From Candidatus Heimdallarchaeota archaeon (GTDB lineage: Archaea; Asgardarchaeota; Heimdallarchaeia; Heimdallarchaeales; Heimdallarchaeaceae), in the NCBI GenBank assembly GCA_021399395.1, contig JAAFKJ010000073.1, forward strand, positions 1-36,806: DNA of 36,806 nucleotides, in the 5' to 3' direction. The translations under genes and the position numbers were made by a program. Numbering within the stretch: position 1 is the stretch's first letter; each line of letters begins with the position of its first letter. A model generated the notes under the pieces. The model saw only the letters and a list, made by a program, of their open reading frames with translations, made no database searches and was not told the origin of the DNA. Of the stretch, positions 1 to 8,483 are shown piece by piece.

Positions 1-16
1 AAATAACAATTTTATT

Positions 17-1918
17 ATGTATATTTTTATTTTGTTACTTTTAGTAAGTATTTCATCAAATTATAGGATAAATTCAGTTTTGAGTTCGGACGAAAATTCC
101 AATCTTTTTTCACCAACTCTCAATGTTGAAGATGCTGAATGGTCTCTGACAGAAGCAGTGAAATTGGGTACAGCCTCAGGTGATGCATTTGTTTACTCAT
201 TTGAGACTGATATTTCAGGTAATCTACATATATTCTGGAGTGTTCATGATGATGAAATATACTACAAAGTTAAATTTGCAGAGAATCTCTCTTGGTCTCT
301 TGATGAGATTGTAATATCAGAAAAGTACATAGATTATTCTATGACACTAGATTCAAATAACTCTATACATTTCGCATGGATAAATTCGTCTTTCGATATA
401 AATTATATGTATAGAAATTCCACTTCTGGGTCATGGTCTTCTCCTGTATTAGTAGATTTAGCGACAGTAGTGCATAGTTTAGAGATTGCAGTAGATATTT
501 ATGGAAACGTTCACTTCCTATGGGAAGAAATTGTTGAATATACTCCGGATGTTGAATATGGTAATTTTCTTAGATATCGAAAAAAGAATAATGATGACAC
601 TTGGACTTCTCCTTATGATTTTAGCGCAGTAATAGGCTATCCGGATAATAGTTCTCGTTATCAACTTGACATAATAACAGATAGTGAGGCTAATGTTCAT
701 ATTATATGCTCTGGTTTAAGCAATATTCTTATGCGAAGTTGGTACTATGAAACTTCAACATGGGGCGATTATAAAATTGTGAATGAAATAGATGGTAATT
801 ATGGTGGTGGATACAATCCAAAGATTGCAGTAGATATTTATGGAAGCGTTCATTGTATCTGGGATGATGTAGTGAATAATTACATGGGTTCTGGAGCTGA
901 TACAGACATCTTTCACAGGTATTGGAACATGACCTCTCAGAATTGGTCATCAATATTTATAGTTTCAACTGAAAGTTCTAGCTTATCTCAAAAAGCTTCA
1001 CTAGCTGTTGATGATTATGGTAATTTGTATACTGTTTGGGAAGAATATTGTGATCCGTACACAGAAATCTTCTTTAAAATTTGGTTGAATCATACCCAAA
1101 CTTGGACATCAGTTGAATTAGTTTCCTCTGAAAGTTCTGGAGAATCACTTCAACCTTTAATTGAAGTTGATAAATTCAGTAATGTTCATTGTGTGTGGAA
1201 CGATAACAGTCTATATGATGGAGGATCTGGATATTTCAATGTCTTTTATAAGTTTAAGGTAAATATTCCGAAACAACCAATCTTGACATGTATTCTTCCT
1301 AATCCTAGTAATAGTGGAATTATAAATTTAGATTGGTCTGATGTTGACAGTATTTTATATTATAACATTTATAGGTCAACATCGTTCATTTGGGAAATTG
1401 ACTCCCTTACACCTATTGGTACGAGTACGGCTAGTGAGTACATAGATGTTATAACATTGGATGGGAGTTATTATTATGTCATAGAAGCATACAGTCCTTT
1501 ATCTTCAGCTGTATCTCAATGCGTTTATGTTGAAGTAATCTTTCCACCTCTTGCTGCACCTGTATTAGAACCTATAATGCCCAATCCCTCAAATAACAAT
1601 TCTGTAACTTTGAACTGGAACGATATTCCTGATGCCATCGAATACATGGTTTATCGCTCAACAAGTTTCATCTCTGATATTAATGGACTCACAGTATTAG
1701 ATACTACTGAAGCAAATACATATACAGATACTTTAACATCAACTGGGATGTATTATTATGTTATTGTTGCATATGATGGTTCAGAATATAGCACAATTTC
1801 TAATTGTCATTATGTTTACTACGAACAACCTGAAGAAACAAGTTTAGGTGTAAGTCTGATAGCTATATTGGGAATAATGGGATTACTTTCAATATATAGA
1901 TTGGAAAAGAAAGGATGA
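17..1918 (+). CDS. Secreted, membrane-anchored beta-propeller / FN3-like surface protein
   Basis: Residues 1-23 form a signal peptide. About residues 60-415 hold seven repeats with a core like VDIYGNVHFLWEE (near residues 64, 111, 158, 222, 273, 333 and 388), which suggests a seven-bladed sialidase/BNR-like propeller. Two FN3-like repeats follow (about 418-508 and 512-604); each has PNPSN near its start and YRSTSFI in the middle. A membrane helix near 610-629 ends in RLEKKG, so the protein should be anchored with its body outside the cell. No enzyme residues were recognised; adhesion or glycan binding is only a guess. No in-frame stop lies between the window start and base 17, but the signal peptide beginning at ATG 17 argues that this is the true start. 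A T-rich terminator follows. Confidence 0.8.
   Translation: MYIFILLLLVSISSNYRINSVLSSDENSNLFSPTLNVEDAEWSLTEAVKLGTASGDAFVYSFETDISGNLHIFWSVHDDEIYYKVKFAENLSWSLDEIVISEKYIDYSMTLDSNNSIHFAWINSSFDINYMYRNSTSGSWSSPVLVDLATVVHSLEIAVDIYGNVHFLWEEIVEYTPDVEYGNFLRYRKKNNDDTWTSPYDFSAVIGYPDNSSRYQLDIITDSEANVHIICSGLSNILMRSWYYETSTWGDYKIVNEIDGNYGGGYNPKIAVDIYGSVHCIWDDVVNNYMGSGADTDIFHRYWNMTSQNWSSIFIVSTESSSLSQKASLAVDDYGNLYTVWEEYCDPYTEIFFKIWLNHTQTWTSVELVSSESSGESLQPLIEVDKFSNVHCVWNDNSLYDGGSGYFNVFYKFKVNIPKQPILTCILPNPSNSGIINLDWSDVDSILYYNIYRSTSFIWEIDSLTPIGTSTASEYIDVITLDGSYYYVIEAYSPLSSAVSQCVYVEVIFPPLAAPVLEPIMPNPSNNNSVTLNWNDIPDAIEYMVYRSTSFISDINGLTVLDTTEANTYTDTLTSTGMYYYVIVAYDGSEYSTISNCHYVYYEQPEETSLGVSLIAILGIMGLLSIYRLEKKG
483..852 (+). 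repeat. Near-identical DNA repeat between two propeller blades
   Basis: Bases 483-513 and 822-852 match at 30 of 31 positions (single difference at 507/846). Both encode the blade core around AVDIYG. This points to recent blade duplication or conversion within the gene. Confidence 0.7.
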
Positions 1919-1921
1919 TGT

Positions 1922-1946
1922 AACCTTTTTCCTTTCATTTTTTTCT
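1922..1946 (+). terminator. T-rich archaeal terminator
   Basis: Just after the stop codon of the propeller gene, runs of five T (1926-1930) and seven T (1938-1944) lie on the + strand. Archaeal RNA polymerase stops at such oligo-T tracts. No hairpin is needed or seen directly before it. Confidence 0.5.
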
Positions 1947-1993
1947 GCCTTACATCTTTCTAATCTACCTTATTGTAAACCTCCTTTTCAGAT

Positions 1994-2018
1994 GGGGTTC
2001 TTAGTAAGAAGGGTCCCC
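1994..2018. other. Bulged hairpin in the convergent intergenic region
   Basis: GGGG (1994-1997) pairs with CCCC (2015-2018), and TTCTT (1998-2002) pairs with AAGAA (2006-2010) around an AGT loop, leaving a four-base bulge. It lies between two converging genes, so it may help end transcription or protect the 3' end. Role inferred only. Confidence 0.35.
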
Positions 2019-2072
2019 CTAAATTTCGAGTGGAAGAAAATAATTAGTAAAAACAATCTATCTAGAAATTAA

Positions 2073-3116
2073 TCAATCTGTTTCAAAAACTGGAACAGAT
2101 ACCGTTATTCTTGTACCAACCACATCACCGAGTCTTTTTACATATTCGATTTTAAGTCTCATTTCGTATCTATCTAACATGTTCTGTGTTACTGCCACGT
2201 CAAGTTTCTTTCTATCTAGGGCTGCGATTTCAAGAATTTCTGTTTTAGCATCTGTTGAAAGAACAACTCCTTCAAAGTGCATCTTGATATTCACTTTGTA
2301 ACTCTGAGGTTTTGTCACATAAATTTCAACTTTGATTTTCTCATCAGTATACTCTAGCATACGAACTATAAGATTTACAAAAACCCTGTACATGTATTCA
2401 TCACCGAGTACAATCAAATCTTCAAGATGTGTGATTTCAGCTGTTATTTGTTTAGAGAAGAAGTTGGTAAGGTACCTTATGCTATGCGCCAGGATATCTG
2501 ACACTTTTTGTTTAGATAAAGGTCTTTCTTCTTGAATTAGTAAGTTGATATTTGCATTTTGAACAAGATAAATCGAACGTACCATCATTTCGCGCATTTT
2601 TTCTAACAGTTGTTCAGCTGTTTCTCCTTTCCACTCTTCCTGTTTGTATAATCGTTTAAAGAAATCTAGATAACCTATCTCTGCATGAAGGTTATTGAGA
2701 AGATCATGTTGGAAGAGTTCAAAAAAGAATCTTCTTTGGGCAGTTACTTCGATCATATCTTTTATGTCTCGACATAGAAAAACTAAGTAACTAGAATTCT
2801 CAGTTTTAATTAGTGTGGCTGAGACATGGAAAGGAATTTCTTTTTTATCCTTTGTAATAAAAGTGAACTGATCCATTTTAGATCCTTCTAAAATCGTTGA
2901 ATCAAGAAATTCTTTGAATGCTCTAGATTCTTTTACGAATTTCCTCAGTTTATGCTTCTGAAGATTCTTCAAAGTTGTTCCTAAATATCTAAGAGATTGG
3001 ATATTAGAATCAAGTATTGTTCCATCAGTATCGACTACAAAAATCATATCCATACTATTTTGAAATATGATATCAAATGTTTCTTGGAACAATATTGCTT
3101 CGTCTTCCGGATTCAT
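2073..3116 (-). CDS. PAS-domain sensor with degenerate histidine-kinase domain
   Basis: Residues about 10-125 are a PAS fold (MIFVVDTDGTILDSN; then ITKDKKEIPFHVSATL). An H-box-like helix follows with H137 in LFQHDLLNNL, as in HisKA dimerisation helices. Residue N248 in VFVNLIVRMLEYTD matches the N box of the HATPase fold, and GTRITVSVP near the end matches its last strand. The DxGxG nucleotide-lid motif expected near residues 280-295 is missing (FEGVVLSTDAKT). It is soluble, with no membrane helix. I infer an intracellular sensor whose ATPase part may not catalyse phosphorylation. No response regulator lies nearby. It lies downstream of carS on the same strand, with an 80-base gap. Its Shine-Dalgarno sits in a small hairpin. 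Confidence 0.75.
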   Translation of the reverse strand: MNPEDEAILFQETFDIIFQNSMDMIFVVDTDGTILDSNIQSLRYLGTTLKNLQKHKLRKFVKESRAFKEFLDSTILEGSKMDQFTFITKDKKEIPFHVSATLIKTENSSYLVFLCRDIKDMIEVTAQRRFFFELFQHDLLNNLHAEIGYLDFFKRLYKQEEWKGETAEQLLEKMREMMVRSIYLVQNANINLLIQEERPLSKQKVSDILAHSIRYLTNFFSKQITAEITHLEDLIVLGDEYMYRVFVNLIVRMLEYTDEKIKVEIYVTKPQSYKVNIKMHFEGVVLSTDAKTEILEIAALDRKKLDVAVTQNMLDRYEMRLKIEYVKRLGDVVGTRITVSVPVFETD

Positions 3117-3129
3117 GGAGTAAAACTCC
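3117..3129 (-). promoter_or_regulatory. Hairpin covering the Shine-Dalgarno of the PAS-kinase gene
   Basis: On the minus strand GGAGT, TTT, ACTCC forms a perfect 5-bp stem with a 3-base loop directly before the ATG at 3116. The GGAG half is also the only plausible ribosome-binding site, so pairing would hide it. Confidence 0.45.
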
Positions 3130-3196
3130 TAGCAAATATTTACTTCAAATGTAAACACATATTTTATTATTCTTCATATATAAAAAAGTTGGCAAA

Positions 3197-3796
3197 CTAA
3201 TACCAAACATCTTTAAGTTTTAACCAATATGCAGCGATGTTAACAATGAAATGTATCACTGGTGTTATTATAATCAGGGTTACAATATAGAACCATAAGT
3301 AATATGCACCCCAAGTAAAGGGTAGTGCTAGTAATATTCCTGTGACTACCCATGACCCTTGATCATATAACGGTAGTGCTCCACCTGATGGTATATTCAT
3401 TCTACGTTTAATGAACGAACCGGCTAAGTCTGCTGCGTGATCCCCTATGCTCATGAAGAAACCTACATACCAGGGATAGACTGGATAGCCTGTTGTTGAA
3501 GTCCCTAATGAGAGAAACTTATCATCAATTTCAAGTAAGTTGTATTTGAAGAAACAGAAATACCATATTAATACTCCAGTTACAGTACCTGCAATGATAC
3601 CAAAGATTATTCCTCTCCAAGTTTTGTGATCTCCAAAAACTCTCCTACCATCCTTCCAGTTTTTATTGAAATCTACAGGAGAACCTAAAAATGGTATGAA
3701 TTTACTCAAGTTAGCAAATGAGTTACACATATAGATTGGTAAACCATATAGAAGGGCATAGCCAACAAATAGGAAAAAGGAAAAAGTTTGCGCCAT
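3197..3796 (-). CDS. carS: CDP-archaeol synthase (CarS, DUF46 family)
   Basis: The family transfers CMP from CTP to the unsaturated archaetidic acid precursor, giving CDP-archaeol, the activated lipid for archaeal polar head-group attachment. It is an integral membrane enzyme. Visible here: 199 residues with about five membrane helices, D49 followed by FGDHKTWRG (54-62), and the cytosolic signature SIGDHAADLAGS with D119 and D123, KRR (130-132) and LYDQGSW (D145), all typical of the metal/CTP site. The length is normal for the family. A TATA-like TTTAAATTTA (3817-3826, minus strand) lies about 26 bases before the ATG, which suggests a leaderless message. This gene is the firmest single marker that the window is archaeal. 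Confidence 0.93.
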   Translation of the reverse strand: MAQTFSFFLFVGYALLYGLPIYMCNSFANLSKFIPFLGSPVDFNKNWKDGRRVFGDHKTWRGIIFGIIAGTVTGVLIWYFCFFKYNLLEIDDKFLSLGTSTTGYPVYPWYVGFFMSIGDHAADLAGSFIKRRMNIPSGGALPLYDQGSWVVTGILLALPFTWGAYYLWFYIVTLIIITPVIHFIVNIAAYWLKLKDVWY

Positions 3797-3937
3797 GAAA
3801 GTTGCATTATTTGAATAAATTTAAAGATTTTGTATAATTTATCTGTGAATTTCATGTTTTTTGCGGATAATAGTAAGAAAAGATTAATATTTGCCAAACA
3901 TTTTAGACTACCATAAACACATCTGAGGTCTTATTTA
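3797..3937. promoter_or_regulatory. Divergent promoter region between carS and the 301-residue gene
   Basis: Holds a minus-strand TATA-like box at 3817-3826 for carS. For the + strand gene there is AT-rich DNA near 3879-3890 and a GAGGTC ribosome-binding site at 3925-3930 before a GTG start. Confidence 0.45.
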
Positions 3938-4843
3938 GTGAGTAATAAATCTGGCAGAAGGAAAATCGATTATGAATGTAATCTTTGTAAGAAAACAAGG
4001 ATACTTTTTGTTCTGCCATCTTTGCATCACAGTGTTGATGAGAGAGGTTATGTCGAATATGTTGATATTCATCCCTGTTCTGATGATAAGCTAAATGCCA
4101 ATATTCTATATGTTGACAGAAATATGGTTGTACGATCTCAAGTTCCAGTTCGTGTTGGTGATAATGTTTCAAAGCAAGACATCACTGCCATGCAAATACC
4201 AGTACCTAAAAAAGTAGACTTCAAAGCAGTAAAAATAATTTTAGAGAAAGATTTCAAAGGTAAAAATATCAAAGAAGTAACGATAATTGATAGACTGAGA
4301 CAGACTCACTTCCAAACATCAAAAAAAGTAGATAAATTTACAATAGAAATTTCTTCAGAACTTCAGTTTATTGACATTAAAGCAAAACTAAGTAGAGGGG
4401 TTGATTTAGATATTGCTGAAGATTGGTTAAAGCAAGTTGCTTCAATACTTGAGTCCGTTGTACTTCTTGATGAAGAGATGTTATCTTACATGATTTCCTA
4501 TCTCGATCCAAAAATACCAACAGGTCCTACTGGTGAGACTATTATCGAATTAGACATGATACTACATGCTAAGAGTTCCTTCCCCCTAGCATCTTTAAAA
4601 TCTTATGCGACATTTAGAAGACAATGGCCTTCAATTAGAGGTGATCTTTCAGGAAAAGATTTCTTCACCTATGAAAAGTTGCTAACATATTGTATAGGTA
4701 ATCAATACAAGACACTTCTTGATATCTACTTCAAGGCTGAACAATCTATGAATTTTCTAACTTTCATTGATAGAGTTGAAGATCTTTCAATGCTAGGATT
4801 GATTAATATTAAGAAAACTGAATTTTATACAGCTGATGATTAA
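3938..4843 (+). CDS. Unknown protein with N-terminal Cys/His putative metal site
   Basis: I do not recognise a named family. The start is GTG, chosen because GAGGTC lies 7 bases upstream. The N-terminus has C14-x2-C17 and H45-x-C47, a possible zinc site, followed by a compact domain around NANILYVDRNMVVRSQVP. The middle (about 90-170) is lysine-rich with regular beta-like spacing, and the C-terminal part (about 180-300) is helical and acidic. There is no signal peptide or membrane helix, so it is likely cytosolic. The aminotransferase begins just after it on the same strand (overlapping by 8 bases if its upstream ATG is used, or after 46 bases), so they are probably cotranscribed. Function unknown. 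Confidence 0.7.
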   Translation: MSNKSGRRKIDYECNLCKKTRILFVLPSLHHSVDERGYVEYVDIHPCSDDKLNANILYVDRNMVVRSQVPVRVGDNVSKQDITAMQIPVPKKVDFKAVKIILEKDFKGKNIKEVTIIDRLRQTHFQTSKKVDKFTIEISSELQFIDIKAKLSRGVDLDIAEDWLKQVASILESVVLLDEEMLSYMISYLDPKIPTGPTGETIIELDMILHAKSSFPLASLKSYATFRRQWPSIRGDLSGKDFFTYEKLLTYCIGNQYKTLLDIYFKAEQSMNFLTFIDRVEDLSMLGLINIKKTEFYTADD

Positions 4844-4889
4844 TTTTTTTCTAGAAAGAGATATTAACCATTGTTTTTCATTACAGTTG

Positions 4890-6059
4890 ATGAATCCTCT
4901 TGCAGCTCATTTATCCAATTTTCAAGAATCAGTAATCCGTGAAATGACAAGAAAAGCCATTGAACATAACGCAGTTAATTTATCTCAAGGGATGCCAGAT
5001 TATGCACCTCCAGCTATATTGTTAGAAGGAATAGATGAAGCTCTTAAGGAAAATGACCACCAATATTCTATTACATATGGACGAAAAGATCTAAGAGAAA
5101 AAATTTCTGACAAACTAGAAAACTACAATGACGTTCTCTATGATTCAGAAAATGAAATCACAATTACTTGTGGTGCAAGTGAAGCAATCGCAAGCAGTAT
5201 GTTAGCTATTCTAAATCCCTCTGATGAAGTGCTCATTCTAGAACCTCATTATGAGAATTATGTTCCTTTGACCTATCTGAGTGGGGCCAAACCTCGATTT
5301 GTTAAACTTGGACAGAATGACTTTAAATTGGATGAGGAAGCCTTTAAAGAAAGCATCAATGACAAAACCAAAGCTATTTTCATCAACACTCCTCATAATC
5401 CAACAGGAAGAGTTTTCTCAAAAGATGAACTCTTGTTTCTCTCTGATTTCTGTAATGATAATGATCTGATAGCTGTCACTGATGAAATTTATGAGTACAT
5501 AATTTATGATGGTTTAAAACACATAAGTCCTGCAAGTATTGATGAAATGTTTGATAGAACAATAACAATTTCTGGGTTCAGTAAAACTTTTTCAATTACA
5601 GGATGGAGATTAGGGTATGTCGCTGCTGAGAAACAGCTGATGAGTGGTATAAGAAAAGTACATGATTATCTAACAATTTGTGCACCATCATTGCTTCAGA
5701 CAGCTGTTCTGAAATCTTTTGATTTGGGGAAAGAATATTACACTAAATTAAGAAAGAGATATCAGATAAACAGAGATTATTTATTTGATAATTTATCAGA
5801 ATTGGGGATGTATCCTATCAATCCTAAAGGTGCTTATTATCTTCTAGCAAATGTATCAGAATTTAGCCATAGTGATATTGAATTTGCTGATTTCTTAGTA
5901 CGAGATCAAGGAGTTGCTACTGTTCCAGGATCAAGTTTTTATCAGAAAAACAGTTCAAATACTGATACTCAAAAATATGTAAGATTCTCTTTTTCACACA
6001 AACTAGAAACTTTACAAGAAGCAGTTACAAGAATTGAACAGAAATTAAAAGAAAAATAA
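4890..6059 (+). CDS. PLP-dependent aminotransferase, class I/II
   Basis: It transfers amino groups between an amino acid and a 2-oxo acid using PLP. Visible: an N-terminal substrate segment NLSQGMPDYAPP, the cofactor region CGASEAIASSML, NTPHNPTGRVF, DEIYEYIIYDG, and the PLP-lysine motif SGFSKTFSITGWRLGY (Lys about 232). A late Arg in KYVRFSFSH is the usual carboxylate-binding arginine. Closest known groups are aspartate, kynurenine or glutamine transaminase-like enzymes; the substrate cannot be told. A longer frame opens at ATG 4836, adding 18 residues and overlapping the previous gene, but the family normally begins near MNPLAAHLSNF, so 4890 is preferred. At about 389 residues the length is normal. 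Confidence 0.9.
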   Translation: MNPLAAHLSNFQESVIREMTRKAIEHNAVNLSQGMPDYAPPAILLEGIDEALKENDHQYSITYGRKDLREKISDKLENYNDVLYDSENEITITCGASEAIASSMLAILNPSDEVLILEPHYENYVPLTYLSGAKPRFVKLGQNDFKLDEEAFKESINDKTKAIFINTPHNPTGRVFSKDELLFLSDFCNDNDLIAVTDEIYEYIIYDGLKHISPASIDEMFDRTITISGFSKTFSITGWRLGYVAAEKQLMSGIRKVHDYLTICAPSLLQTAVLKSFDLGKEYYTKLRKRYQINRDYLFDNLSELGMYPINPKGAYYLLANVSEFSHSDIEFADFLVRDQGVATVPGSSFYQKNSSNTDTQKYVRFSFSHKLETLQEAVTRIEQKLKEK

Positions 6060-6071
6060 AAAAAGAAGAGA

Positions 6072-7415
6072 TTATCTCTTTCTTCTTCTGATTATTGGTA
6101 TAGCAATAATTGCAGATAGCATAAGATAGAACCAGTTGAAACCAGGTAAAGTTCGAGTTTCATTTGTATCTGTTATGACAGAACCATCGATATTCAAAGT
6201 AGAATTATCTGGAGCGAATTCCATTACGAAATCAACCATTCCTGGGATGTTGACATCTAAAGTTGAAACGATTCCTGAATCAGTATTTATATCAAAAGCT
6301 ACGTCCCAATCATCTCCTTCTCCTGTTGCTAATTCAAATTCCAGATGCATATTTGTACCTAAAGTACTAATAACTGTAGATGAAACATCTGGATCATTGA
6401 TTTCACGAAGTTGATGAATATCTTCCATTGGGACAAGAGTTCCGTTGTATAGAGAAGCTGATAGTGGATTGATCATTGTTAACCAAATAATTGATTGAGC
6501 TCTGTTTTCAGAAGATGAAGGTACGTCTTCTTCTTCGTAGAATACATCAAAGAAACTTGGATCTGGCCCATAATATCCAGTTGGATCAGTTGGTATAGCA
6601 GCAAGATATTCGAATGTGATAATACCGCCTACTGTTGCATTTTGAGTTTCAGTAATTGGCATAAAACCATCACCAGAAACATCAAATGCTAGATCTGTAA
6701 ATTCCCAAGCGAGAACTGTTCCAGCGCCTAGATTTGCATGCCAATCAAGTGTATTATCAATTGTTACACCAGAGTCATCTATATCAGATTCCCATATATC
6801 TAATTGGCAAAACATTTCACCAAAATCATCCTCTATAAAGAAATCAGCAGCAATTCCTGTTTGATTGTTATATGTTATCACAAAGGAATCTAGAAAATCA
6901 TTGAATATAGCAACTCTAACATAATTGGCACCTACCATATTATAACTGATTGAGGTTACATTAGGATCTAAAGATGCTCTATGTTCTAAGAGCTGAGTAA
7001 TATTGAGTGTATTACCTGAAGCTGCTTCGTTGAAGAGGTAAGGAATAACCATATATTGCAATGCAAAGGAAGGTTCATCTTCAGTGAAATCGAAAAATGA
7101 AACTTCTTGGTAATTTACGATTAACTTAAGGAAGGTTGGTGGCATATCAGTTCCATAAACATCATCATAGAGAGTGGGCAAGGTATCGTTTATTTCAAAT
7201 GCCATAACACTACCAAGGACAAGATCTACACCTGCTAGTGATGGTGGTTGTAAAGAATCAAAAAGATATTGATCTACTATTCTCCAAGCAATCACCTGAT
7301 CATCCAAACTAGAATGCCATACAACAGTATCGGCTAGTGCTTGTGTCTGCAATGGGATCATTGAACCCATTAAAATCATTGTAACTAATAAGGAGTAAAT
7401 TGTTTTTTTATTCAT
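6072..7415 (-). CDS. Secreted surface protein with internal duplication and LPGF-type C-terminal anchor
   Basis: A signal peptide (1-28) is followed by two related halves. VVWHSSLDDQVIAWRI (about 31) matches DWHANLGAGTVLAWEF in the second half (about 222), and the LGSVMAFEIN and VGGIITFEY segments correspond, as do LDPNVTSISYN and NDPDVSSTVIS. This shows an ancient tandem duplication. The C-terminus reads TRTLPGFNWFYLMLSAII followed by a helix end and RRRKR, the tripartite pattern (short motif, helix, basic tail) of archaeal surface-sorting signals. Several NxS/T sequons are present. GGGGG lies 8 bases before the ATG as ribosome-binding site. It ends 12 bases from the converging aminotransferase. 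Function unknown; the divergent ABC exporter starts 129 bases away. Confidence 0.75.
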   Translation of the reverse strand: MNKKTIYSLLVTMILMGSMIPLQTQALADTVVWHSSLDDQVIAWRIVDQYLFDSLQPPSLAGVDLVLGSVMAFEINDTLPTLYDDVYGTDMPPTFLKLIVNYQEVSFFDFTEDEPSFALQYMVIPYLFNEAASGNTLNITQLLEHRASLDPNVTSISYNMVGANYVRVAIFNDFLDSFVITYNNQTGIAADFFIEDDFGEMFCQLDIWESDIDDSGVTIDNTLDWHANLGAGTVLAWEFTDLAFDVSGDGFMPITETQNATVGGIITFEYLAAIPTDPTGYYGPDPSFFDVFYEEEDVPSSSENRAQSIIWLTMINPLSASLYNGTLVPMEDIHQLREINDPDVSSTVISTLGTNMHLEFELATGEGDDWDVAFDINTDSGIVSTLDVNIPGMVDFVMEFAPDNSTLNIDGSVITDTNETRTLPGFNWFYLMLSAIIAIPIIRRRKR

Positions 7416-7507
7416 AATATGTGAACCCCCATAGTTCAGAAGAAAATTACTACATTTTATCTAATAAAGCTATGGTTTAAAGCAAGATATGCTGTGATAA
7501 ATACAAT

Positions 7508-7515
7508 TTTATAAA
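7508..7515 (+). promoter_or_regulatory. TATA box of the ABC exporter operon
   Basis: TTTATAAA centred about 33 bases before the ATG at 7545; no Shine-Dalgarno lies between, so the transcript should have no leader or a very short one. Confidence 0.5.
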
Positions 7516-7544
7516 TGTCTATTGTCAGACTGATTTGAACACAG

Positions 7545-8474
7545 ATGTCATCAGATGTAATTCTTCAAGTCTCTAACCTAACAAAGATCTATGGTAGAGA
7601 AGTAAACCTGAAAATCAAGAAACTTGGTAGAAAAGTCACTGGTGCTGAAGATGTTTCCTTTACAGTAAATAAAGGAGAAATTTTCGGATTTCTCGGTCCA
7701 AACGGTTCTGGAAAGACTACAACTATGCGTTCTATCCTTGATTATTTAAATATTCAAGATGGTGAAATTACTGTCTTTGGACTTGACCATCATAAAGATT
7801 CTTTAGCTATTAGAAAGAGAATAGGATATGTTCCCGGTGATATGGCACTTTATGATAATTTTACTGGAAATGAACTCATCAATTATTATGGATACTTTAG
7901 ACCGAATAATGCAAAATTTCTAAAGAAATTAAAGAAGAATTTCAAAGTTGATTTGAGTTTAAAAATTCGAGCTCTTTCTTCTGGTAATAGGCAACAGGTT
8001 GGAATAATTGCAGCATTAGCTTCAAAACCAGATCTGTTAATTTTGGACGAACCAACATCTGGCTTGGACCCTTTGATGACTTCGAAATTTCATCATATTC
8101 TAAAGCAGTTGAGAAAGGAAGAAGTAACAATTTTTCTAAGTTCTCATGATCTAGCAGAAGTTCAGTCTATTTGCGATAGAGTTGCTATAATTAAAGAAGG
8201 AAAAATTGTTCTCGTAGAAAAGATTATTGATTTAAAAAGCAAATTTCTACAAAACATCAATATAAATTTCTCAAAAGATTCAGTTCCTGATGAATCATTC
8301 TTCGAAGATTTATCTTATATAACAAATATTGAAAAAATAAATGATACCTCATTCAAGCTACAGCTCAAAGAAAACATAAACGAGCTACTGAAAACACTTT
8401 CAAAATATAAAATTATTCGCTTGACTATAGAAGATGCTAATCTTGAGGAGATTTTTCTACATTATTATCAATAG
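7545..8474 (+). CDS. ABC transporter ATP-binding subunit (ABC-2 exporter type)
   Basis: The subunit hydrolyses ATP to drive the permease encoded next. Walker A GPNGSGKT starts near residue 51, the signature loop is LSSGNRQQVG (about 143-152), Walker B is LLILDEPTSGLDP (about 163-175), and the switch histidine lies in SSHDL (about 199). The Q-loop region reads IGYVPGDMALYDN, a variant common in exporters of the Ccm/Nod/drug class. After residue 220 there is a poorly conserved C-terminal regulatory domain. The length (309) fits the family. The permease starts 9 bases later with its own GGTGG ribosome site, so the two are an operon. The substrate is unknown. Confidence 0.93.
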   Translation: MSSDVILQVSNLTKIYGREVNLKIKKLGRKVTGAEDVSFTVNKGEIFGFLGPNGSGKTTTMRSILDYLNIQDGEITVFGLDHHKDSLAIRKRIGYVPGDMALYDNFTGNELINYYGYFRPNNAKFLKKLKKNFKVDLSLKIRALSSGNRQQVGIIAALASKPDLLILDEPTSGLDPLMTSKFHHILKQLRKEEVTIFLSSHDLAEVQSICDRVAIIKEGKIVLVEKIIDLKSKFLQNININFSKDSVPDESFFEDLSYITNIEKINDTSFKLQLKENINELLKTLSKYKIIRLTIEDANLEEIFLHYYQ

Positions 8475-8483
8475 GTGGTTTGA

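Noticed and set aside
1994-2018. Riboswitch in the convergent region
   Set aside because: It lies downstream of both genes, not in a leader, and shows only one simple hairpin.
3706-4172. Two minus-strand frames around the carS upstream region
   Set aside because: They overlap carS in another frame or run antisense to the 301-residue gene, with no signal for initiation.
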